NCBI RefSeq assembly: GCF_013385825.1
Contig: NZ_JACAPG010000008.1
Span: 62,001-126,000 of the forward strand
Length of the DNA: 64,000 nucleotides
Direction: 5' to 3'
Source of the DNA: Pseudomonas reactans
GTDB taxonomy: Bacteria; Pseudomonadota; Gammaproteobacteria; Pseudomonadales; Pseudomonadaceae
Each line of letters opens with the position of its first letter. Within the stretch, counting starts at the first letter, position 1. Under the pieces are notes generated by a model. That model was not told the DNA's origin, ran no database searches, and saw only the letters and a program-made list of their open reading frames with translations. The position numbers were made by a program, and so were the translations under genes. This document shows, piece by piece, positions 27,365-36,019 of the stretch.

Positions 27365-29704
27365 CAACTTGAGAGTGCCACGGGTGTTGGCGGTGACTTC
27401 CTCGTCAGTGAAGTGCGCCTGTTCGTAGCCGCCCTCGATGTAGGTTTCAGCCTGGTCGCCGTAGTGCCGGTCAAACGGCACCCCGCTTTGACCGACCGGG
27501 TTGATGGTCAATGCGTGGGCCGCGTCGGCGAAGTCGATCAGGCGGCGAGTCGAAGGCCCGTAGGTGACGGGCCACGGTGCTGGGCCGATGTTGGCTGACT
27601 GGTTGTTCGGCACTTCGTGGGTGCCCGGTGCCGGGAATGGGCCGACATTGACGATCAGGTCCAAGGGTTTTTGCGAGCCCAGCGGGTGGCCGTGGGTCAG
27701 GGTGTGGGCCTTGCCCCATTGCCATTGGCTCGGGTCATCGCCGAAGGTGGCCTTTAGGTGCGCAAGGCTGTTGTCCCAGGCGAGCTTGACGGTGTCGGCG
27801 CGCTTGCCGTCCCACCACGGCGAATCCGGCGCGGCGGCCAGGCGTGGCAAGGCAGCGTCGATCACGCGGGTGCCGAGCAGGGTCTTGAACATGCCATCGC
27901 CGAGTTTCGGGTGGAAGGCGGCGTCGGCCAGGTTGAACAGGAACTGGTTGAACAGCGTGGCGCTGGTCGAGTCCAGCGGGTAGTCGCCTTTCCAGGCAGC
28001 GAGCTGCTCAACCAGTTTCAGCTGCGCCGGCTCCTTGACCACCTCACGCAGCACCGGCAACAGCGGCACCAACAGGCGCGGGCCGAAGGCGGTGGTGGTG
28101 CCGAGCTGCAAGGCCTGGCTGTTGTTCACATCCCACTTCACGCTCTTGTCGCTCAACTGCGCGTTCAACTGTTGGCCGCGATCGGCCAGGTTGTAGTAAC
28201 CGGGAATCTCCATGCCAGTCGGCGAGACCGGCTGGGCATTGGCCGATACCACGTAACCGCGTGCTGGATTTTCTTCCTGGGGGTTGGCGCTGAAGGGATA
28301 GAAGCCCAGCTTGTCGGCCTGGGCGGTGCTGCCGTCGAGGATGAACCCTGCGTTGACCCCAGCCGGACGGATCGGCAACTGCGCTGCCGCCCACCAACCG
28401 ATATCACCCTTGGCATTCGCCCACACAATGTTCAGCCCCGGTGCAGACACCTTGGCCGCCGCCGCGCGGGCCTTCACCAGTGTGTCGGCGCGGTTTAGCT
28501 GGTAGAAGCCCTCAAGGATCGGGTTCTGGGTATCGAGGAATGCCCACCACATGGCAATCGGCGTCTTGCCGGCGTTCTCGCCCAGCACATCATTGATGAT
28601 CGGGCCGTGGGGCGATTGACGCAGGGTCAGCGTCACCGGCGCCTGGCCCTTCACTGCGATCTGTTGCTCGGTGCTGCTCATGTCGACCCATTGGTCGTGG
28701 TACCAGACCTGGTTGGTGTTGTCCGGGTTGACCTTCTCGGCGATGAGGTCGAGGTCATCGTTCTGGAACATGGTCAGGCTCCAGCCGAAGTCCAGGTTGT
28801 GCCCCAGGAACGCCACCGGCACCAGCGCATTGTGGTAGCCGTACAGCTCAAACCCCGGCGCCGACAGCTGCGCCTCGTACCACACCGACGGCACCGAAAA
28901 GCGGATATGCGGGTCACCGGCCAGCAACGGTTTGCCGCTCTTAGTGCGGCTGCCGCTGATGGCCCAGGCGTTGCTGCCTTCGAACTGCGGCAGGCCGTTG
29001 TCGGCCAGGGCCTGTTCGCTCAGGGAGGCGATGGCGCCGAGGGCCTGCCAATCGCTGGTGGCGAGGTTGAGGGCGCCCTTGGGCTGCCAGTCCAGGTCGA
29101 AGACTTTCAGGTAGTCACTGCCCAGTTGGTCGCGGATGTAAGTCAGCACAGGTTCTGTACGAAATGCCGCAGCGAAGCTGTAGGCCATGTACCCGGCGAC
29201 GCTGATGGTGTCCTCGGCGGTAAACGGTCGTTTAGGGATGCCCAGCACGTCGAACTCCATCGGGCTGGCGTGGCTGTCCTGATACTGGTTGATCCCGTCC
29301 AGATAGGCTTGCAGGGCCTTCCAATGCGCCGATTCGTGGTCGAGTTGCGCCACATAGGTGGCCGCTCGGTCGCGAATGCGCAGGCTGCGGAATAGCTTGT
29401 CGGTCTCCAGCACCTTGGGCCCCAGCACCTCGGCCAGTTCGCCTCGGGCCAGGCGCCGCATGATCTCCATCTGGAACAGTCGGTCCTGGGCGTGCACGTA
29501 GCCCAGGGCGCGGTACAGGTCGGTTTCGTTCTCGGCTTGGATGTGCGGTACACCACGGTCGTCGTAACGCACCGTGACCGAGCCTTGCAGGTTGGCCAGT
29601 GCGACCGTGCCCTGGCGGGTGGGCTGCTTGCTGTACAGGTACCAGCCGGCGCCGACGGCGACCAGCACGACAAGAACCGCGAGAACCCGCAAGACGCGCT
29701 TCAT
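27350..29704 (-). CDS. Penicillin acylase-family N-terminal nucleophile hydrolase
   Basis: A 784-residue precursor with an N-terminal hydrophobic signal or anchor (about 4-24). A linker follows, and then the autocleavage site G-S-N-A-W with Ser244 as the new N-terminal nucleophile. The segment R-T-K-S-G-K-P-L-L-A-G-D-P-H beyond it is typical of the family, which includes penicillin G acylase and the acyl-homoserine-lactone acylases PvdQ and QuiP. It would act in the periplasm on an amide; penicillin, AHL or another amide are all possible. ATG 29704 is chosen over 29710 because AAGGA lies 6 nt before it and directly abuts the other. It follows the DUF6436 gene by 31 bp. Confidence 0.87.
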   Translation of the reverse strand: MKRVLRVLAVLVVLVAVGAGWYLYSKQPTRQGTVALANLQGSVTVRYDDRGVPHIQAENETDLYRALGYVHAQDRLFQMEIMRRLARGELAEVLGPKVLETDKLFRSLRIRDRAATYVAQLDHESAHWKALQAYLDGINQYQDSHASPMEFDVLGIPKRPFTAEDTISVAGYMAYSFAAAFRTEPVLTYIRDQLGSDYLKVFDLDWQPKGALNLATSDWQALGAIASLSEQALADNGLPQFEGSNAWAISGSRTKSGKPLLAGDPHIRFSVPSVWYEAQLSAPGFELYGYHNALVPVAFLGHNLDFGWSLTMFQNDDLDLIAEKVNPDNTNQVWYHDQWVDMSSTEQQIAVKGQAPVTLTLRQSPHGPIINDVLGENAGKTPIAMWWAFLDTQNPILEGFYQLNRADTLVKARAAAAKVSAPGLNIVWANAKGDIGWWAAAQLPIRPAGVNAGFILDGSTAQADKLGFYPFSANPQEENPARGYVVSANAQPVSPTGMEIPGYYNLADRGQQLNAQLSDKSVKWDVNNSQALQLGTTTAFGPRLLVPLLPVLREVVKEPAQLKLVEQLAAWKGDYPLDSTSATLFNQFLFNLADAAFHPKLGDGMFKTLLGTRVIDAALPRLAAAPDSPWWDGKRADTVKLAWDNSLAHLKATFGDDPSQWQWGKAHTLTHGHPLGSQKPLDLIVNVGPFPAPGTHEVPNNQSANIGPAPWPVTYGPSTRRLIDFADAAHALTINPVGQSGVPFDRHYGDQAETYIEGGYEQAHFTDEEVTANTRGTLKLLPAR

Positions 29705-29735
29705 GAACATTCCTTACCAAGAGTGGGGTGGCGAG

Positions 29736-30311
29736 TTACGAGCCTTTTGGCCACGAACAATAGCAGCCCACCGCGAGGGTGTGCGTGGCATTTACCTCGC
29801 GTCCTGTTTCAAGGGCCTTCAAGATCGGCTCGATAAAACTGTTGCTGGAATTACACGTGAGGCCTTCGCTGTAGGGCCCGAAGTACGCGAGCTTGCCGCT
29901 GCGATCCCAGATACCCACGGCCGGGCTGGCCGGCACCTGCTCGGCGCCGGGCAGGGCGGCGAGGGTTTTCATGCGGCGCAGGTTGTCGGGCAATTGGCCG
30001 TGGCTGCCGGGCTTTTGCAGCGCGTAGAACTCGACGCCTTGGGGCGCGTACTGCTCGATCAGCTCGCCCAGGTGCTGCTGGTTGCCGACGTTGCACGGGC
30101 ACGCCGGGTCCCAGAAGTGCACCAGGCGAATCGGGCCGGGGCCGGCAAGGTCGGCGGGCAGCTTCAACGGGTCGCCGGAAAACACCGCCGTGTGCTCGCT
30201 GAAGGCGCGCAGGTAGCGGCCCTGGAACCAGTCATACGCCGCCCACAGCACGCCGGCGCAGATCACCAGGATCAGGCTCGCGAACAAGGCGGTGCGGTAG
30301 GGCTGTCGCAT
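29736..30311 (-). CDS. DUF6436-type thioredoxin-like membrane-anchored protein
   Basis: The 191-residue product has one N-terminal membrane segment (about 8-26) and a thioredoxin-like domain. In that domain F-W-D-P-A-C-P-C-N puts C71-P-C73 where thioredoxins have C-x-x-C, a one-residue-shorter active site. A second Cys pair (G-C-Y-C) lies near the C-terminus. It likely faces the periplasm. It is upstream of, and in line with, the acylase gene, so both may be one transcript. Redox activity is inferred from the motif. Confidence 0.78.
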   Translation of the reverse strand: MRQPYRTALFASLILVICAGVLWAAYDWFQGRYLRAFSEHTAVFSGDPLKLPADLAGPGPIRLVHFWDPACPCNVGNQQHLGELIEQYAPQGVEFYALQKPGSHGQLPDNLRRMKTLAALPGAEQVPASPAVGIWDRSGKLAYFGPYSEGLTCNSSNSFIEPILKALETGREVNATHTLAVGCYCSWPKGS

Positions 30312-30358
30312 TCAGATGTATCCTCGAAGGTCGCGTAGCTTGCCATGCTTGTCCTGAC

Positions 30359-30387
30359 AGATGAATATCGCAGCTCGATATTCATCT
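30359..30387. promoter_or_regulatory. Perfect 12-bp inverted repeat in a divergent intergenic region
   Basis: AGATGAATATCG (30359-30370) and CGATATTCATCT (30376-30387) are exact reverse complements around a 5-bp centre. The site lies between the divergent DUF6436 gene and the alpha/beta hydrolase gene, 23 bp before the hydrolase ATG. It has the form of a dimeric repressor operator, and would also form a hairpin in the hydrolase leader. Confidence 0.6.
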
Positions 30388-30410
30388 TTGCCGCAAGTCT
30401 GGAAGCCTTT

Positions 30411-31331
30411 ATGCCCGTTACCTTTGACCCTGATCATCTGCGCGAAAGCTTGCGGCCCCTGGTGGATGCGCAACCGCTTTCAGCCGAGGCGCGGGTCTAC
30501 CAGCGTTTTTACGGTCTGGACCAGGCCGCGAGCCGCCTGGGGCGTTTCGAGGTGGAGGGGTTTGAGGTGGTGGCGCAGGTGTGGTGGCCGCCCACGCCGG
30601 TGGCGACGATGTTCATGTTCCACGGTTTCTACGACCACATGGGGCTGTACCGTCATGTGGTGAAGTGGGCGGTGGAGCAGGGCTTCGTGGTGATCGCCTG
30701 CGATTTGCCGGGGCATGGCCTGTCCAGTGGCGTGCGTGCCAGCATCGATGATTTTGCGGTGTATCAACAAGTGGTGAATGCGCTGTTCACCCAGGCGCAA
30801 GAGCTGCAACTGCCGCAACCCTGGCACCTGTTCGGGCAAAGCACCGGCGGCGCGGTGGTGGTGGATCACCTGCTCAACCATGGCGCCGACAGCCCGGCCC
30901 AGGGCAAGACTTTCCTGCTGTCACCCCTGGTGCGGCCGCGTGCCTGGGGGTGGTCGCAGGTGAGCTACTACCTGCTGCGTCCTTTCGTCAAAGGCATTGC
31001 GCGGCGATTCAGCGAGAACACCCACGATCCGGCGTTCAAGCCGTTCCTGGAAGCCGACCCGCTGCAGCCGCGCCAACTGCCGACCGCCTGGGTCGGCGCA
31101 CTGGCGCGCTGGATCAAACGCATCGAAGCCGCACCGCGCAGTGCCCGGCGACCGGTGATCGTTCAAGGTGAGGAAGATATGACGGTGGACTGGCAGCACA
31201 ACCTGCAGGTGCTGCGGGGCAAGTTCGACCAGCCCGAGGTGTTGATGCTGCCGCGTGGCAGGCATCATCTGGCCAATGAGATTCCGGAGATTCGTGACGA
31301 GTACTTCCGATACTTAACGGACCACCTGTAG
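30411..31331 (+). CDS. Alpha/beta hydrolase (lysophospholipase-like)
   Basis: A 306-residue protein with H-G-F-Y-D-H-M-G (oxyanion region), the nucleophile elbow G-Q-S-T-G-G with Ser144, and a final histidine segment R-H-H-L-A-N-E near residue 290. It fits the serine hydrolase/Hydrolase_4 type often called lysophospholipase or monoacylglycerol lipase. ATG 30411 is preferred; an earlier in-frame start at 30345 would place the coding region across the palindrome. The TAG stop lies inside the family B REP repeat. Substrate unknown. Confidence 0.85.
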   Translation: MPVTFDPDHLRESLRPLVDAQPLSAEARVYQRFYGLDQAASRLGRFEVEGFEVVAQVWWPPTPVATMFMFHGFYDHMGLYRHVVKWAVEQGFVVIACDLPGHGLSSGVRASIDDFAVYQQVVNALFTQAQELQLPQPWHLFGQSTGGAVVVDHLLNHGADSPAQGKTFLLSPLVRPRAWGWSQVSYYLLRPFVKGIARRFSENTHDPAFKPFLEADPLQPRQLPTAWVGALARWIKRIEAAPRSARRPVIVQGEEDMTVDWQHNLQVLRGKFDQPEVLMLPRGRHHLANEIPEIRDEYFRYLTDHL

Positions 31332-31427
31332 GAGCGAGCTTGCTCGCGAAGAACGCACACGCACCGCGTTTATTCAGATGCTCCGCGTAATCGTTAACGA
31401 CCTTCGCGAGCAAGCTCGCTCCTACAG
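31326..31427. repeat. REP doublet, family B
   Basis: An inverted pair of the GGAGCGAGCTTGCTCGCGAA core between convergent genes. Its first bases supply the hydrolase stop codon (TAG, 31329-31331). Confidence 0.93.
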
Positions 31428-31431
31428 GGGG

Positions 31432-32184
31432 TCAGGGCGTCAGGCTTGAGGTGCTTTGGCCGACTGCAAGCCCGGCGCGAATGGCTGCGAGGGCCGCCTG
31501 GTAATACGCCTTGCCTTCCGGCGACTCGGCAAACGTCGCGAATTCTTCCAGCTCCGGGTCGGACAAATCCCGATAGACGTACAGCAGCGTGTTGTTCAGG
31601 TCCTTGTCGATCTGCTGCATCAGCCGTTCGCGCTGGCCGTTCAGCATGCCTTGGGCCTGGCCGCCGCCCAGCAGGCCCGGAATCATCTGACTCAGGCTAT
31701 CGGCCGCCACACCGGCAATCGCCAGGCTGACTTCCGCGCCGGCTTCACGGGCGGGCAGCGCTTGGGCCAGGTGGCCGATGATCAGGCTGCGGGTGGCGTC
31801 GGCTTCGATTTTCGGCAGGCCTTGGGCGTTTTTCGCCAGTTGATCACGGCGCGTGGCGAGCAGCTCGGCGGCGACAATCTTGCGGCCCAGAGGCGATTGG
31901 AAAAACGCCAGGGCAGGCTTGGGGTCTGCGAGGTTCTTGCGCAATTGCGCTTCGGCACGCTGGTCCACGGCCTGGGCGGCAAAACGTTTATTGCTGTTGT
32001 CCACCAGCGCCTGGTACACCGCCGGCGGCAAGCTATTGCGGTAGCGTTGCTGGGCGGCACTGAGGGCGTCATTGAAATGCGCACGTTGTTCGGCCCAGCC
32101 GGCGACCTTGTACAACTGGTCATGGCCGTCTGCCCAAGCGGGCAAAACGCAGAACATCAGCAAGGAAAAAAACAAACGACGCAT
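31432..32184 (-). CDS. DUF2059 domain protein
   Basis: A 250-residue exported protein with a signal peptide of about 18 residues (ending A-W-A-D). A long helical body follows that contains the DUF2059 region in its C-terminal part (about 165-240, Y-R-D-L-S-D-P-E-L-E-E-F-A-T-F-A-E-S-P-E-G). The function of the family is unknown. It has no operon partner here: it converges with the hydrolase and diverges from the dioxygenase gene. Confidence 0.8.
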   Translation of the reverse strand: MRRLFFSLLMFCVLPAWADGHDQLYKVAGWAEQRAHFNDALSAAQQRYRNSLPPAVYQALVDNSNKRFAAQAVDQRAEAQLRKNLADPKPALAFFQSPLGRKIVAAELLATRRDQLAKNAQGLPKIEADATRSLIIGHLAQALPAREAGAEVSLAIAGVAADSLSQMIPGLLGGGQAQGMLNGQRERLMQQIDKDLNNTLLYVYRDLSDPELEEFATFAESPEGKAYYQAALAAIRAGLAVGQSTSSLTP

Positions 32185-32315
32185 ATGGACTCCTGTCAGT
32201 CGGCCACTATTGTCCGTGTCGGGCGTAGGATTTGTCGAGAAGTCCTATCAGTCACCTGACTAAAGTATCTTCAGACGCTCGGCGGCTCTGTCGGATTCAC
32301 AGGCGTATGGATACT

Positions 32316-32948
32316 ATGCGCGCCATGCAAATACCCCTCGATCACCCCTTGCTGCAACGTATTGTCGACGACCTGGCCGAAAAGGGCTGGTCCCGGCAGG
32401 ACGGCTTCCTGCCCCAGGCTCTGACCCTGGAACTGGCGGCTGAGTGCCGTAAACGTGCGGCCGAGGGTGAACTGGCCCCGGCGGCGGTGGGGCGCGGCCC
32501 GGCCCAGGAGATTCGCGAAGGCATTCGCGGTGACCATATCCAGTGGCTGGAAGACGGTGACGCGGCGGTCTGCGACACCTACATGGCGCTGATGGACAGC
32601 CTGCGTTTGGCGATGAACCGTGGCCTATTCCTCGGCCTCGAAGATTTCGAAAGCCATTTCGCGATGTACCCGCCGGGTGCGTTCTACCTCAAGCACCTGG
32701 ACCGTTTTCGCGACGATGACCGGCGCATGGTCTCAGCAGTGATCTACTTGAACGATGCCTGGCTGCCCGAGCATGGTGGCCAGTTGCGCATGTACCTCAA
32801 GGACGGCGTCGAATACGATGTGGTGCCCACTGGCGGTTGCTTGGTGGTGTTCCTGTCGGGCGAAGTGCCCCACGAAGTCATGCCCGCCACGCGCGACCGC
32901 CTGTCCCTCACAGGCTGGTTTCGTCGGCGGGGCAACGAGCCGTTCTGA
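32316..32948 (+). CDS. 2-oxoglutarate/Fe(II)-dependent oxygenase (2OG-Fe(II) superfamily)
   Basis: An oxygenase of 210 residues from ATG 32316 (ATGs at 32307 and 32325 are equally possible; none has a strong ribosome site). Iron ligands are H127-x-D129 in K-H-L-D-R-F and H186 in V-P-H-E-V-M-P, and the 2-oxoglutarate arginine lies about 10 residues later in T-R-D-R-L-S-L-T-G-W. It resembles the prolyl-hydroxylase-type oxygenases found in many pseudomonads. The substrate is unknown. The DUF523 gene starts 2 bp after its stop, suggesting co-translation. Confidence 0.85.
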   Translation: MRAMQIPLDHPLLQRIVDDLAEKGWSRQDGFLPQALTLELAAECRKRAAEGELAPAAVGRGPAQEIREGIRGDHIQWLEDGDAAVCDTYMALMDSLRLAMNRGLFLGLEDFESHFAMYPPGAFYLKHLDRFRDDDRRMVSAVIYLNDAWLPEHGGQLRMYLKDGVEYDVVPTGGCLVVFLSGEVPHEVMPATRDRLSLTGWFRRRGNEPF

Positions 32949-32950
32949 AC

Positions 32951-33439
32951 ATGGAAAAGATACTGATCAGCCGCTGCCTGCTGGGGCACAAGGTGCGCTA
33001 CGACGGTGGCGCCAGCGGGCCGTTCGATCAACTGGCGGTATGGCAGGCCGAGGGGCGTGTGGTTGCCATCTGCCCGGAAGTGTCGGGTGGTTTGCCAACG
33101 CCACGTCCACCCGCCGAGATTCCCGGCGGGCAAGGCGTGGATGTCTGGGAGGGGCGTGCCCAGGTGCTGACGGCTGAGGGCGAAGATTTCAGTGAGGCCT
33201 TCCTCGACGGTGCGCGCCAGGCCTTGGCGCTGGTGCAGCGCCACCACATCCGCATCGCCGTGCTCAAGGCCAATAGCCCGTCGTGCGGCAACCTGCTGAC
33301 CTACGACGGCACCTTCACCGGTGTAAAGGTCAGCGGCGAAGGCGTAACGGCTGCGCTGCTCAAACGCCACGGCGTGCTGGTGTTCAGTGAACTGGAATTG
33401 GTGCAGGCAGCCCAGGCATTGAACACTGGCGATTATTGA
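32951..33439 (+). CDS. DUF523 domain protein
   Basis: A 162-residue protein showing the family signatures: C-L-L-G-H-K-V-R-Y-D-G-G near the N-terminus, the central C-P-E-V-S-G-G-L-P-T-P-R-P-P and K-A-N-S-P-S-C-G. The three conserved cysteines look like a metal or redox site; the function of DUF523 is not established. ATG 32951 is chosen because the longer frame overlaps the upstream gene. It overlaps the convergent binding-protein gene by 7 bp. Confidence 0.85.
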   Translation: MEKILISRCLLGHKVRYDGGASGPFDQLAVWQAEGRVVAICPEVSGGLPTPRPPAEIPGGQGVDVWEGRAQVLTAEGEDFSEAFLDGARQALALVQRHHIRIAVLKANSPSCGNLLTYDGTFTGVKVSGEGVTAALLKRHGVLVFSELELVQAAQALNTGDY

Positions 33440-33957
33440 GTCTGGGCGGCCGGGCGATTGGAGTAATCGACAAGCCACTTCTGCAACAATTTCCTGAATC
33501 GATCGTCGGATTTGAATCGTTGCAGTGCGTTGTTCAGGCTTGACTTGAATGCAGGGTTTCCCTTCTGGAACGGCATCGCGTAGAGAGTCGACGGGCCTGT
33601 CATACGCCCCCGGGATTCACCGTAAGGCTCACTGAAATCGAACCGATCCTGCAATTCGGGAGTCACAGCAATATAGTTCATCGCCACGTCGTACTTGCCG
33701 CTCTCCACTCCCGGCAGCAGGTCAGTCGCATCGGTGATGATGAACGACGCGCGCACGTCCATTTCCTTGGCCAGTTGCTCGCCGAGTTCCACTTCCAAGC
33801 CGGTGAGTTTGTCACCTTCCTTGAAACTGAATGGCGGGTTTTCGGCCACGACTGCAATGCGCAGTTCGCCCCGGTCAAATACATCATCGAGCAGTTCGGC
33901 ATGGGCCAAGGGGCTCAGAAGGGACAGCAAAAGTAACAGGCCAGGCGAAAAGCGCAT
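33433..33957 (-). CDS. Shortened periplasmic substrate-binding protein (SBP_bac_3-like)
   Basis: A 174-residue protein with a signal peptide of 20 residues (ending A-H-A). It then matches the first lobe of amino-acid ABC receptors (G-E-L-R-I-A-V-V, P-P-F-S-F, G-L-E-V-E-L, G-K-Y-D-V-A-M-N, R-F-D-F-S-E-P-Y at about 105-112). It passes almost directly to the C-terminal signature (K-G-N-P-A-F...L-Q-R-F-K-S-D-D-R-F-R-K-L-L-Q-K-W, about 132-161). Full-length members have roughly 80-90 residues between these blocks, so most of lobe 2 is missing. ATG 33957 has AGGAG 5 nt upstream; an in-frame GTG lies two codons earlier. No transporter genes adjoin it. Confidence 0.75.
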   Translation of the reverse strand: MRFSPGLLLLLSLLSPLAHAELLDDVFDRGELRIAVVAENPPFSFKEGDKLTGLEVELGEQLAKEMDVRASFIITDATDLLPGVESGKYDVAMNYIAVTPELQDRFDFSEPYGESRGRMTGPSTLYAMPFQKGNPAFKSSLNNALQRFKSDDRFRKLLQKWLVDYSNRPAAQTQ

Positions 33958-34091
33958 GGTCACTCCTAGAGATTTTTAATGTGCGAGGCGCCGTTCAGCA
34001 TCGCTTTGCTATGGTGTTGAGTGCCTTGGACAGCAATTTGTCGCGAAGTTGTCATAACCCTACAGATTTCACAGAAAAACTGGAGAAGCGA

Positions 34092-34532
34092 ATGAAAGCC
34101 CTTTTGTCCCGTGCAACCCTTGCCAGCCTGTTGCTGGGTGCCTCGATGTTGGCCAATGCCGCTGATGTGCCTCGTACGCCTGCGCCCAAAGGCGCCGAAG
34201 TGTTTATTGTCTCGCCCAAAGACGGCGCAACCGTCGACAAAACCTTCACCGTCAAATTCGGCGTCAAGGGCCTGGACCTGGAACCGATCGACAAGCAAGT
34301 ACCGGGCGCCGGCCACCACCACCTGCTGGTCGACCAGGACGTGACGTCGCTCAAGGCCGACGAAGCCATTCCAGCCACGGCCACGTCGATTCACTTCGGC
34401 AAGGCGCAAACCGAGACCGAGCTGACCCTCACACCTGGCAAGCACACCTTGCAACTGGTGGCGGGCGACAACGTGCACCGTCAGTTCGAGCCCACTGTAG
34501 TCTCGAAAGTGATCACGGTTAACGTGAAATAA
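34092..34532 (+). CDS. DUF4399 domain protein
   Basis: A 146-residue exported protein: signal peptide 1-23 (ending A-N-A-A-D), then a single domain with S-P-K-D-G-A-T-V...F-T-V-K-F-G-V-K-G and the strongly conserved G-A-G-H-H-H-L-L-V-D block (about 73-82), which looks like a metal site. The family is periplasmic and of unknown function. An earlier in-frame start would overlap the divergent binding-protein gene; GAAGCG near the ATG at 34092 is a weak ribosome site. A strong terminator follows within 5 bp. Confidence 0.82.
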   Translation: MKALLSRATLASLLLGASMLANAADVPRTPAPKGAEVFIVSPKDGATVDKTFTVKFGVKGLDLEPIDKQVPGAGHHHLLVDQDVTSLKADEAIPATATSIHFGKAQTETELTLTPGKHTLQLVAGDNVHRQFEPTVVSKVITVNVK

Positions 34533-34536
34533 AAAA

Positions 34537-34566
34537 CGGGAGCCCCGTGAGGGGCTCCCGTTTTTT
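34537..34566 (+). terminator. Rho-independent terminator after the DUF4399 gene
   Basis: A 10-bp perfect stem (CGGGAGCCCC with its complement, 34537-34560) with a GTGA loop and six T. An A-run precedes it, so it could also work for serA from the other strand. Confidence 0.93.
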
Positions 34567-34570
34567 ATTT

Positions 34571-34671
34571 GTAGGAGCAAGCTTGCTCGCGACAAGCCAG
34601 AGGGCGCTGCGTTTAGTCAGGCTAAACGCGTCATCGTTGACGTTTTTCGCGGGCAAGCCCGCTCCCACAGG
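34571..34671. repeat. REP doublet, family B (diverged)
   Basis: An inverted pair related to family B; the right copy reads GCGGGCAAGCCCGCTCCCAC, so its stem has changed while staying palindromic. It lies 2 bp beyond the serA stop codon. Confidence 0.88.
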
Positions 34672-34673
34672 TT

Positions 34674-35903
34674 TTAGAACAACACGCGGCTGCGAATCGT
34701 GCCGTTGATGTGCTGCAGCTTCTCTTGCGCCAGGTCCGAGTACTCGGCATCGACGTCGATCACCACGTAGCCGACCTTCTCGTTGGTCTGCAGGAACTGA
34801 CCGGAGATGTTGATGCCGTTTTCCGCGAAGACCTTGTTGATCTCCATCATCACGCCAGGGATGTTCTGGTGGATGTGCAGCAGACGGTGCTTGCCAGGGT
34901 GAGCCGGCAGGGCCACTTCCGGGAAGTTCACGGACGATACCGAGGTACCGTTGTCGCTGTACTTGACCAGCTTCTCCGACACTTCCAGGCCAATGTTGGC
35001 TTGGGCTTCAGCGGTGGAACCGCCGATGTGCGGGGTCAGGATCACGTTGTCCAGGCCACGCAGCGGGCTTTCGAAGATGTCGTCGTTGGAGCGCGGCTCT
35101 ACCGGGAACACGTCGATGGCGGCGCCGATCAGGTGCTTGTCCTTGATCGCGTCGGCCAGGGCGTCCAGCTCGACCACGGTGCCGCGGGCAGCGTTGATCA
35201 GGATGCCGCCTTTCTTGATGGCGCGGATTTCCTTCTCGCCGATCATCCACTGGGTCTCAGCGGTTTCCGGAACGTGCAGGGTCACGATGTCGGACATGCC
35301 CAACAGCTCGGTCAGGCTGGCCACTTGCGTGGCGTTGCCCAATGGCAGCTTGGTCAGGGTGTCGTAGAAGAACACCTGCATGCCGAGGCCTTCAGCCAGG
35401 ACCGACAACTGAGTACCGATCGAGCCGTAACCGACGATACCCAGCTTCTTGCCGCGGATTTCGAAGGAGTTGGCTGCGCTCTTGATCCAGCCGCCACGGT
35501 GGCAGGAAGCGTTCTTCTCAGGAATGCCGCGCAACAACAGGATGGCCTCGGCCAGCACCAGTTCCGCAACGGAACGGGTGTTGGAGTACGGTGCGTTGAA
35601 CACCGCGATGCCGCGCTCGCGCGCTGCGTTGAGGTCGACCTGGTTGGTGCCGATGCAGAAACAGCCGACCGCCACGAGTTTCTTGGCGTGATCGAAGATC
35701 TCTTCGGTCAGCTGAGTGCGGGAGCGAATGCCGATGAAGTGCGCGTCGGCGATCTTTTCCTTGAGTTGGGCTTCCGGCAGAGAACTGGTGATGTACTCAA
35801 TGCTGGTGTACCCGGCGGCTTTCAGAACGTCGACAGCCGATGGGTGGACGCCTTCCAGAAGAAGGAACTTGATCTTGCTCTTATCGAGAGAAGTCTTGCT
35901 CAT
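34674..35903 (-). CDS. serA: D-3-phosphoglycerate dehydrogenase
   Basis: Oxidises 3-phosphoglycerate for serine synthesis, and in pseudomonads also reduces 2-oxoglutarate to D-2-hydroxyglutarate. The 409-residue protein has the catalytic/NAD domains with G-I-V-G-Y-G-S-I-G (about residue 155). Its R-G-T-V-V-E and H-I-G-G-S-T active-site segments are followed by a C-terminal ACT domain (about 340-409) for serine feedback. ATG 35903 gives exactly the usual SerA length; the frame upstream is noise. It is divergent from the D-2-hydroxyglutarate dehydrogenase gene, its metabolic partner. Confidence 0.96.
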   Translation of the reverse strand: MSKTSLDKSKIKFLLLEGVHPSAVDVLKAAGYTSIEYITSSLPEAQLKEKIADAHFIGIRSRTQLTEEIFDHAKKLVAVGCFCIGTNQVDLNAARERGIAVFNAPYSNTRSVAELVLAEAILLLRGIPEKNASCHRGGWIKSAANSFEIRGKKLGIVGYGSIGTQLSVLAEGLGMQVFFYDTLTKLPLGNATQVASLTELLGMSDIVTLHVPETAETQWMIGEKEIRAIKKGGILINAARGTVVELDALADAIKDKHLIGAAIDVFPVEPRSNDDIFESPLRGLDNVILTPHIGGSTAEAQANIGLEVSEKLVKYSDNGTSVSSVNFPEVALPAHPGKHRLLHIHQNIPGVMMEINKVFAENGINISGQFLQTNEKVGYVVIDVDAEYSDLAQEKLQHINGTIRSRVLF

Positions 35904-36019
35904 CTGCGTAAACCTGTATCCCGGAGAAAAATGGCAGGGAATCGAGCAGCACAAGCTGACCCGGACGGCAGGAAAGCCGTCACCGCAGAAACGCCCTTGG
36001 GCTCTGTCCTGCGGGGGCG

